Part shown: piece after piece, positions 62,343 to 64,000 of the stretch
Layout: every line of letters starts with the position of its first letter
Position numbering within the stretch: position 1 is the first letter of the stretch
Assembly (NCBI GenBank): GCA_018292915.2
Contig: JACVVK020000017.1
Location: 2,097,501 to 2,161,500 of the forward strand
Length of the DNA: 64,000 nucleotides
From: Batillaria attramentaria
Lineage: Eukaryota > Mollusca > Gastropoda > Batillariidae
Direction of reading: 5' to 3'
Position numbers and translations under genes: made by a program
The notes under the pieces: model-generated
What the model saw: the letters and a program-made list of their open reading frames with translations, nothing else
Databases searched by the model: none
Told to the model about the DNA's origin: nothing

Positions 62343-63854
62343 GGGTTAATACATAGACTCCCATTGTTACACAAGGGAGCCAAAAAACTGCAAGTAATGT
62401 CGAAATCAGATGTAAATGATCGAGGTAGTCACACTAAAACCTAAACCCCACAAAAAACCAAACACACACAAAAAAAAAAAAAAAACCCACAAAAAAAACA
62501 ACGAAAAAAGGGAAAAGAAAAGCAAACACTACCACAACAACAACAAAAACCCCCACACAAAACAAAATTAACACCACCCAAAAAAAAAAACCACACATAT
62601 ACCATCACCACCACTCTGCCCCCCCCCCCCACCAACCCACCCCCTTCCCCCAACGAATAAACCAAAACAACAACAACAAAAACAAACCATCAAGACCAAA
62701 TGAACTGACCTGAATGTTGTCAATCAGACGACTGAGAGCAGCATCTGCCTCATCAACCAGCTTCCTCCCATCCTTCAAGAGTTGGTCTGTATCCCCTTTC
62801 ATTTGGTTAAGGTCATACAGCTTGTCCTGTGAAACATTCCAATGTTCACCTCATGAACACGAACATTAAAACAATAGTCAAACAAGTACATACAACACAA
62901 GCACAGACTCGGTGGAGTTTTGGGAATGAATCAAGCCAAACGTCCACAAATATATTTGGCAAAGTCTGACTTCCAAAACATTCAAAATAAAGTGAAAAAT
63001 TCCTGCATATTTTTTCTCACTTTCAAGGAAAACTCTTCAATCTGAATGTTCTGCCGATTGAGAAAACCAAAATTCACAAAATCAATGCCCGATAAGGAAG
63101 TCATTTTACTAACCTCAAGAATGGCTATCACATCAGCCAGTTTCTGAACCTCTTCATCCAGTACCCGTAGCGCCTTTGCTTTGGCTTGTGTGGACTGATT
63201 GTGCAGGTCGTCCAGACGGTTCTGAAGATCCTCAAGGCCAAGCCTGACATCTGTTGTGTTTGAGAGAAGTTGTGCCAGGTTCCTCACCCTCTCCGACAAT
63301 CGCTCTGCTTTGCTGAGAAAAAGAAAGCGCATGTACAACTGAATAAATACTGTGAAATAACCCCCCCCCCCACCACCCCCCACCCCCCCCCCCCCCCCAC
63401 ACACACACACTTTAAGCAGCCTTATATGCAGGACTGCTCAGTTCATGTACATGCCAAATATATACCATTCCTCTTTTAGGGACTTTGGAGTTAAAAAAAA
63501 AATGATACCAATAATAACTGACTCGTCAAACTACATGTACTTGAAGTGGCTGCACAGCAAATGATGTGAGAGTGGGAGCGTGTAGCCCGTGTTGGAAGAG
63601 GTGGGGGGGGGGGGAGGTACAGATAGCTGTGGCAAGTTGAAGACATGCCATCATCCCTAAAACAATCAGTGCTGGAGTAGCACAGTGACCAACTTACAAG
63701 TTTTCATCAAGAGCAGCATTATTGGCGCCTGTGAAGTCTCTGCCGAGGATGGTGTTGAGGATGTCCTGAGCCTCCTTCAATGCTGCGGTCACGTTGATGC
63801 CGCTCTGGTTGTAGTACAGCTTCTCCACCAGCTGCCGCAGTCGACTGATGTTTC
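33392..63854 (-). CDS. laminin subunit alpha (alpha-1/2 type), 3' half, 27 exons, 5' end outside window
   Basis: An extracellular basement-membrane protein, the alpha chain of the laminin heterotrimer. Its coiled coil assembles with beta and gamma chains, and its five C-terminal LG domains bind integrins, dystroglycan and heparan sulfate. The 27 exons give 4268 nt in uninterrupted phase (1421 residues plus TAA). About 440 residues of helical domain II/I (nine exons) are followed by LG1, LG2 and LG3 (about four exons each), a Thr/Pro-rich LG3-LG4 linker, LG4 and LG5. LG signature cysteines are present: FGCVGDISVDNKPIG (LG1), LGCMRNIGFG (LG2), DGCISDIIANG (LG3), RGCVRNLELSG (LG4) and YGCMKNLVIDG (LG5), each followed by a second Cys. 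The LG1 start (KVSLSGEGSCVRSY) and the DNKPIG word resemble vertebrate LAMA1/2 rather than LAMA3/5. The signal peptide, LN and LE domains must lie beyond 64000. All but one junction is GT-AG. Confidence 0.93.
33619..33900 (-). mobile_element. SINE-B copy, diverged
   Basis: Landmarks CATTCTCTCACA, CATGTGGTGCGA, GGGCTGAATATTTACAAAGC, GAGGGGGAGGAAACC and a damaged head ending CTGACCGCCCC. It lies in the last laminin intron, antisense to plus. Confidence 0.7.
34020..34470. mobile_element. degenerate copy of the half-site-rich transposon (TE-NR)
   Basis: Resembles 47191-47613 and 61276-62381: TGACCTTGA at 34056-34064, AACCTTGACCTTTG, GTTTGGTGTTTCTAC, TCTGAGAG, CAGATAGATGACAAACAG, then TACATAGACTC and GTTAAACTCATGAG. 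The ends are eroded. Confidence 0.5.
34529..34751 (-). CDS. laminin alpha exon 26: LG5
   Basis: 223 nt. Encodes VKFAVKNREGTFRAESD, NQWHTVRAAIVKNVVQLSVD and SPLFIGGFA. Acceptor GTCTTCCAG, donor GTCAGT. Confidence 0.93.
35445..35578 (-). CDS. laminin alpha exon 25: LG5
   Basis: 134 nt. Encodes MTFEVGQSLTVELEFRTSE and MTLELHEGK. Acceptor CTGTTGCAG, donor GTAAGA. A (GT)n tract lies about 40 bp upstream of the acceptor. Confidence 0.93.
35621..35664. repeat. microsatellite (GT)n
   Basis: About 22 units, intronic. Confidence 0.95.
35972..36125 (-). CDS. laminin alpha exon 24: LG4 end / LG5 start
   Basis: 154 nt. Encodes VKHSLRGCVRNLELSGRPVD, GVEHCYAVVEQGVAFLGD and YGIY. Acceptor TTGTTTCAG, donor GTATGT. 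Confidence 0.92.
36490..36948. repeat. 50-bp minisatellite, nine identical units plus partial
   Basis: Units start at 36491, 36541, 36591, 36641, 36691, 36741, 36791, 36841 and 36891, with a partial at 36941. All appear identical (AGTGAGCACACCAGCAGCAT, then CTAGATACTGATGACCCATT, then CGCACGAAAC). It lies in the intron between laminin exons 23 and 24. Confidence 0.97.
37123..37305. mobile_element. MITE with 26-bp inverted repeats, nested in a SINE tail
   Basis: TACAGTCAAACCTGTGTAAG plus GCGGTCA at 37123-37149 is inverted at 37280-37305 (TGACCGCCTTGGCAGGTTCG plus ACTGTA). ATAATAAT lies on both sides, and the right side continues into the 3' end of SINE-B, so the MITE inserted into a SINE (ATT)n tail. 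Confidence 0.75.
37306..37620 (-). mobile_element. SINE-B copy, head missing
   Basis: Matches 59331-59731 from the (AAT)n tail through GAGAAGGAAAAATTCTTTGC, then diverges into a short local duplication (AGAAGGAAAAATTCTATGCA). The A and B boxes are absent. Confidence 0.8.
37764..37910 (-). CDS. laminin alpha exon 23: LG4
   Basis: 147 nt, phase 0 both ends. Encodes SQVVKDKTKLRLEVDGQL and LPLYIGSLPKKEDIKIDV. Acceptor TTTTACAG, donor GTTAGT. Confidence 0.92.
38336..38525 (-). CDS. laminin alpha exon 22: LG4
   Basis: 190 nt. Encodes FNISFEFRTFYNDGLFGLL, YFAVQLRGGLMEVVY and LADGQWHS. Acceptor CTCCACACAG, donor GTAAGA. Confidence 0.93.
38700..38790 (+). repeat. T-run/G-run junction and SINE-C-like 3' fragment
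   Basis: About 15 T then about 18 G, followed by CAACCCAAATTTCCCC and GGATAATAAAAAGTA. The latter resembles the SINE-C end (CCCGAATTTCCCGG, GGACAATAAAGTAG). Confidence 0.5.
38800..39123 (-). CDS. laminin alpha exon 21: LG3 end, Thr/Pro-rich linker, LG4 start
   Basis: 324 nt, the longest exon. Encodes LIDLSRAKQYTHADIGRC (end of LG3), a low-complexity linker with ATTTTAVRTTARPPSPTTSS, and the LG4 start up to KIKRSDVRK. The linker probably carries O-glycans and may be cleavable at its basic residues, as in vertebrate alpha chains. Acceptor TTGGCACAG, donor GTAATT. Confidence 0.9.
39197..39535 (+). repeat. A/C-only tract with T-run/G-run start
   Basis: A T18-G17 junction at 39198-39234 is followed by about 270 bp of almost only A and C (39261-39535) and a final C-run to A-run junction at about 39505-39535. 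It lies in the intron between laminin exons 20 and 21. Confidence 0.85.
39642..39824 (-). CDS. laminin alpha exon 20: LG3
   Basis: 183 nt. Encodes IQMLVDDVQVASAQLPSG, NLYFGGAPIQIND and DGCISDIIANG. Acceptor TAATTCAG, donor GTAAGT. Confidence 0.93.
40156..40220. repeat. microsatellite (GT)n
   Basis: About 32 units, intronic. Confidence 0.95.
40455..40594 (-). CDS. laminin alpha exon 19: LG3
   Basis: 140 nt. Encodes FYYSIALTGGKLEARLSA and VHYVALLKNGR. Acceptor CCGTACAG, donor GTAGGT. Confidence 0.92.
41550..41687 (-). CDS. laminin alpha exon 18: LG3 start
   Basis: 138 nt, phase 0. Encodes STHQVGFYGDGSVMFDG and LSFFTKDEDALLLLARD. Acceptor AATTTCAG, donor GTATGT. Confidence 0.92.
41795..42118 (-). 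mobile_element. SINE-C copy 2
   Basis: Minus-sense copy of 10294-10635 with head GAGCGGTGGTCTAGTAGGTA and intact B box GGTTCGATCCC, ending in ACAATAAAGTAGT. It is in a laminin intron. Confidence 0.85.
42372..42498 (-). CDS. laminin alpha exon 17: LG2 end
   Basis: 127 nt. Encodes SVKEHRNFLGCMRNIGFGVF and VGVTPGCKVT. Acceptor GTTCTAG was chosen because the nearby ATCAG would break phase. Donor GTACGT. Confidence 0.9.
43000..43340 (+). repeat. dispersed repeat DR2, copy 1
   Basis: Inverted relative to 49700-50130. Shared words, shown in this orientation, are TTGATATATTTGAGGACCCC, AAGTTTGAAGCCATTTGG, TACAGGCCTGGA and TTGTCAGAGTTAGACTTGCG. Class unknown. Confidence 0.55.
43669..43722. repeat. 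microsatellite (CA)n
   Basis: About 27 units, intronic. Confidence 0.95.
43798..43945 (-). CDS. laminin alpha exon 16: LG2
   Basis: 148 nt. Encodes QLTTFVETQQAETVS and NMYIGGLPDNFPLDKFPQ. Acceptor GTGATACAG chosen by phase, donor GTGAGT. Confidence 0.9.
44655..44805 (-). CDS. laminin alpha exon 15: LG2
   Basis: 151 nt. Encodes VQDFVSIDLVGGKILVEYY and NKWTTINLERKALR. Acceptor TGTTTCAG, donor GTGAGT. Confidence 0.9.
45085..45247 (-). CDS. laminin alpha exon 14: LG2 start, probable GC donor
   Basis: 163 nt. Encodes PQQVPSSTVKSFNGYGYATV and ITLEFKTFWENSRLFFAGNEQ. The best donor is GCAAGA after AACAG: it keeps phase 0 and gives the five-residue loop usual in LG domains before DFVSIDL. A GT donor at 45065 would need another acceptor and would add residues. 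Confidence 0.82.
45450..46340 (+). other. unrecognised intronic segment with a 106-codon ORF
   Basis: The frame at 45654-45974 (+) has balanced amino-acid composition with KGKLSATEIISAAAGSCVSI near its middle, unlike the simple-repeat frames around it. I recognise no domain. It could be a decayed transposon ORF or chance. Confidence 0.2.
46288..46374. repeat. inverted repeat, 22-bp arms
   Basis: GGTAGGGCCGTAGGTGTAGT plus TT at 46288-46309 is perfectly inverted at 46353-46374, with a 43-bp loop. Confidence 0.85.
46412..46520. repeat. short minisatellite (about 24 bp period)
   Basis: AGACACGCACTGGCAGACAC-type units, about 4.5 copies, degenerate. Confidence 0.75.
46626..46850. repeat. 41-bp minisatellite, about 5.4 units
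   Basis: Unit words TGTGACGATTTCTCATCACT and GTGAAACTGCTCTTTTTGTT recur every 41 bp. Intronic. Confidence 0.9.
46985..47109 (-). CDS. laminin alpha exon 13: LG1 end
   Basis: 125 nt. Encodes VPPGVTSGNLFGCVGDISV, DNKPIGVFNFK and QCQGCLE, giving the LG1 cysteines. Acceptor TCTTGCAG, donor GTAAGT. Confidence 0.93.
47191..47613. mobile_element. TE-NR copy A: TIR element with nuclear-receptor half-sites
   Basis: Starts GGCTCCCTTGTGACA and ends TGTTACACAAGGGAGC, which are inverted repeats of each other. Inside are TCAAGGTCA at 47210 and 47344 and TGACCTTGA at 47466. The 423-bp copy shares its order of words with the 1.1-kb copy at 61276. Confidence 0.7.
47854..48007 (-). CDS. laminin alpha exon 12: LG1
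   Basis: 154 nt. Encodes VGPTGQLKVWPVKE and NTSVYMAGVSSNHP. Acceptor CTTTCAG, donor GTAATT. Confidence 0.92.
48072..48293. repeat. local duplication, about 95-bp units
   Basis: 48072-48166 and 48198-48293 share GTCATGTAACCTGGTTATAC, GCTCTTGCAGCAACA and CGCTTACTTTTCCAGTCTG. Intronic. Confidence 0.85.
48470..48621 (-). CDS. laminin alpha exon 11: LG1
   Basis: 152 nt. Encodes EFLALEIKDNKVKFSWDAG and EKWYRILAE. Acceptor CATTGCAG, donor GTGGGT. Confidence 0.93.
49700..50130 (-). repeat. dispersed repeat DR2, copy 2
   Basis: Inverted relative to 43000-43340. The shared block around AGGCCTG, GGCTTCAAATTTGAGGTC and CCGAATATATCAAG is clear. Confidence 0.55.
49950..50585. repeat. two diverged tandem units of about 310 bp
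   Basis: CTCCGAAAATACTCAACCGA, TCTGGCGTTTACAGGCGTAA (or TTTAAAGGCG), GCATGAATACGGACTCT and ACAGAGTGA recur in the same order at about 49958 and 50277. Confidence 0.75.
50998..51070. repeat. microsatellite (GA)n-(TG)n
   Basis: (GA)n at 50978-50999 then (TG)n to about 51070. Intronic. Confidence 0.95.
51190..52740. other. laminin intron 10, nothing recognised
   Basis: Part of the long intron between exons 10 and 11. No exon with compatible splice sites was found here. Confidence 0.4.
52744..52916 (-). mobile_element. SINE-A copy 5
   Basis: Words TCCTTTTCCACCACATACAG, CGGGGCAATGAGAAAAAG and CAGCACAAAATATCTGGCCCC, with a damaged B box. Intronic. Confidence 0.8.
54029..54178 (-). CDS. laminin alpha exon 10: LG1 start
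   Basis: 150 nt, phase 0. Encodes MKVSLSGEGSCVRSYRSEL and DMLLLLLQESPQ. The first Met is internal, not an initiator. Acceptor CTGCCACAG, donor GTGAGA. Confidence 0.92.
54236..54460 (-). mobile_element. SINE-B copy, strongly diverged
   Basis: Words TTACAATCATGTAGCATGAA, GGGCCAGCTCAG and AAAGCAGAAGGGAAGGAA match the SINE-B body. The head is missing. Confidence 0.55.
54570..54810 (+). repeat. A/C-only tract
   Basis: On plus almost only A and C, with a long C-run to A-run junction at about 54628-54661. It starts about 40 bp after laminin exon 9 in the gene's sense, so the intron begins with GU-rich RNA. Confidence 0.85.
54853..55007 (-). CDS. laminin alpha exon 9: end of coiled coil
   Basis: 155 nt. 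Encodes DDSRQAANDIMFMVPSIR and ISDLKRKINEARNITNS, the classic last helix before LG1. Acceptor CTTTGACAG, donor GTAAGC. Confidence 0.92.
55189..55368 (-). mobile_element. SINE-A copy 6
   Basis: Words TTTTCCACCATGTATGGGTG, GACGGGGCAACAAGAA and CTGGGATTCAAACTC. Immediately followed by repeat DR3. Confidence 0.8.
55369..55670. repeat. dispersed repeat DR3, copy 1
   Basis: Matches 59762-60030: GGGAGAGCACATCGGGTCTC, CACCCCATAAT, TTTTGCCAATCC, AAAGTTCTCATTCC and AAATCCGG. Both copies sit directly next to a tRNA-derived SINE. Confidence 0.7.
55848..56018 (-). mobile_element. SINE-A copy 7
   Basis: Nearly complete copy with CCGGGATACGAACTC, GATGGGGCAACAATGAAAAA and TAACGTCCTTTTCCACCACA. Confidence 0.85.
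56233..56412 (-). CDS. laminin alpha exon 8: coiled coil
   Basis: 180 nt. Encodes FGPRLDSIVQRADEAVNK and INAIIRNVGNN. Acceptor GCTTCACAG, donor GTACTG, which is weak. Confidence 0.88.
57000..57222 (-). mobile_element. SINE-D, tRNA-derived
   Basis: In minus sense the head reads TTGTGGTTAAGGCCCC (A-box-like) and CATGGGTTCGAATCCCTGG (perfect B box), followed by GCAGGAATTAGTGTGGG. Only one copy was seen. It does not fold as a clean tRNA because it lacks a matching acceptor stem. Confidence 0.6.
57360..57476 (-). CDS. laminin alpha exon 7: coiled coil
   Basis: 117 nt. Encodes LGDSLKDAQDEFGGAREK and MLMDGLDDMPK. Acceptor TGTGACAG, donor GTAATT. Confidence 0.9.
57517..57560. repeat. microsatellite (GA)n
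   Basis: Two (GA)n blocks followed by ATGAAACTTTATTTTTCAAC, a word also seen in variant form after (GA)n at 3011 and near 21113. Confidence 0.9.
57660..57790 (+). repeat. A/C-only tract (short)
   Basis: C-run to A-run junction at 57680, then CAAA/CAAC words. Confidence 0.8.
58230..58306. repeat. microsatellite (CA)n forming a splice donor
   Basis: About 38 CA units with one CATA interruption, abutting laminin exon 6. In the gene's sense this is (GT)n starting at the intron's first base. Confidence 0.95.
58307..58406 (-). CDS. laminin alpha exon 6: coiled coil, donor in a microsatellite
   Basis: 100 nt, phase 0 start. Encodes ARVDDLADEVRRTVQRS to LLYTDVR. Acceptor CCATCCAG. The donor GT is the first unit of a (GT)n repeat that fills the start of the intron (58230-58306). 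Confidence 0.88.
58856..59044 (-). mobile_element. SINE-A copy 8, complete, 13-bp TSD
   Basis: CTATGTACCTAGA occurs at 58843-58855 and 59045-59057. The B box is mutated (CGGGATATGAACACA on plus), and a G-run lies near the 3' end. Confidence 0.9.
59331..59731 (-). mobile_element. SINE-B, complete copy
   Basis: In minus sense: A-box-like GTGGTCTAGTGGTTAAG, perfect B box GGTTCGAGTCC, a body with CGGGCCGATCGTCGGGGG and CTCTCCGGGTACTCCGGC, a 3' GCGCTTTGAGCC block and an (ATT)n tail. TTTGTAAT on both sides is the likely target duplication. Confidence 0.88.
59762..60030. repeat. dispersed repeat DR3, copy 2
   Basis: See 55369-55670. Same orientation, moderately diverged. Confidence 0.7.
60307..60445 (-). 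CDS. laminin alpha exon 5: coiled coil
   Basis: 139 nt. Encodes LFKPVRDMADDALRAAG and AEEAARKAKETAEETVRI. Acceptor CTGTGCAG, donor GTGAGT. Confidence 0.92.
61071..61228 (-). CDS. laminin alpha exon 4: coiled coil
   Basis: 158 nt. Encodes ALQRELYSLEVGTEEVKRR to ANTLR. The chosen acceptor is TTGTAAG ending at 61229; a second in-frame acceptor, GCATTGCAG, would shorten the exon by three codons to 61219. Donor GTAAGT. Confidence 0.85.
61276..62381. mobile_element. TE-NR copy B: 1.1-kb TIR element with nine TCAAGGTCA half-sites
   Basis: Starts GGCTCCCTTGTGACA and ends GTTACACAAGGGAGCC (inverted ends). The interior is several degenerate units of roughly 130-140 bp with ATGCCAAGTTTGGTGCCTCT, GAGAAAATGCCAATGTTAA and GACCTTGACCTTCAGTCAAG. 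Perfect TCAAGGTCA sites are at 61295, 61565, 61852 and 62145 (+) and at 61549, 61685, 61691, 61988 and 62129 (-). A (CA)n-(CAGA)n tract at about 62264-62335 lies near the end. No transposase. Intron between laminin exons 3 and 4. Confidence 0.75.
62450..62695 (+). repeat. A/C-only tract
   Basis: On plus almost only A and C, with a C-run at 62620-62630. It ends 14 bp before laminin exon 3 on the donor side. Confidence 0.8.
62710..62826 (-). CDS. laminin alpha exon 3: coiled coil
   Basis: 117 nt, phase 0 at both ends. Encodes DKLYDLNQMKGDTDQLL and ends SRLIDNIQ. Acceptor TTTCACAG, donor GTCAGT. Confidence 0.92.
63114..63312 (-). CDS. laminin alpha exon 2: coiled coil
   Basis: 199 nt. Encodes KAERLSERVRNLAQLLSNTT, LGLEDLQNRLDDLHNQ and ending VIAILE. 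Acceptor TTTTTCTCAG, donor GTTAGT. Heptad leucines are clear. Confidence 0.92.
63361..63411. repeat. C-run / (CA)n microsatellite
   Basis: C-runs with A interruptions followed by a short (CA)n. Intronic. Confidence 0.9.
63698..63854 (-). CDS. laminin alpha exon 1 of window: coiled coil
   Basis: 157 nt, starts with two bases of a split codon. Encodes NISRLRQLVEKLYYNQSGI and the LAMA-typical AQDILNTILGRDFTG. Acceptor TGTTGCAG, donor GTAAGT. N-glycosylation sequons NQS and NVT are present. Confidence 0.9.
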
Positions 63855-63927
63855 CTGCAACACGAAAACAGCGTTGCAGTCCTCTTTTCTAGCAACTGTC
63901 ATTGCTTTACCCATCTACTTGGTTTAA

Positions 63928-64000
63928 CATGCCATGCTCACATGAATCATGTGCATTCACTCATTCATCAGACACCAACACATTACAATCTTCTTTATTT
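63928..64000 (-). mobile_element. SINE-B 3' fragment at window edge
   Basis: CACATGAATCATGTGCATTC and CATTACAATC match the SINE-B 3' half. The copy continues past the window. Confidence 0.5.

Overview
The window is animal genomic DNA: spliced genes with GT-AG introns, abundant long (CA)n/(GA)n microsatellites, tRNA-derived SINEs, MITE-like inverted repeats and a short interstitial CCCTAA/TTAGGG block. The TTAGGG-type repeat, the repeat density and the two gene families suggest a lophotrochozoan, most likely a marine mollusc such as a gastropod. This is inference, as no species-specific marker was found. No bacterial features (operons, ribosome binding sites, CRISPR) are expected or seen.

Layout. 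1-12.8 kb is repeat-rich intergenic DNA: foldback elements, several SINE families (called A to E here, local names), a hAT-like GC-rich element, a LINE 3' fragment, a two-copy dispersed repeat, a MITE and interstitial telomeric repeats. About 12.85-13.88 kb is a CpG-rich, repeat-poor segment that I read as the promoter and first exon of the gene at 22.7 kb. 13.9-22.7 kb would be its intron, holding microsatellites, a decayed PIF/Harbinger element, two minisatellites and a long tract of almost only A and C. 22746-24248 (+) encodes a 500-residue NFIL3/E4BP4-type bZIP repressor in one uninterrupted exon, with a probable 3' UTR to about 25.5 kb. 25.5-29.5 kb is intergenic.

29.5-64 kb is occupied on the minus strand by the 3' half of a laminin alpha chain gene (alpha-1/2 type by LG1/LG2 features). 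I resolved 27 coding exons between 63854 and 33392. Every splice phase is compatible, giving 1421 residues: nine exons of coiled-coil domain II/I, then LG1 to LG5, ending in a TAA at 33392-33394. The 5' part of the gene (short arm, LE repeats) lies beyond base 64000. One intron appears to use a GC donor, and another donor is formed by a (GT)n microsatellite. Introns hold a perfect 9-copy 50-bp minisatellite, SINEs, MITEs and a transposon family dense in TCAAGGTCA-type nuclear-receptor half-sites.

The two genes have unrelated jobs (transcription repression; basement-membrane scaffold) and lie tail to tail, with about 4-5 kb between their probable 3' ends. No new multi-gene system was found. 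The most unusual signals are the strand-biased A/C-only tracts with C-run to A-run junctions, the exact 97-bp palindrome, the half-site-rich transposon and the microsatellite splice donor.
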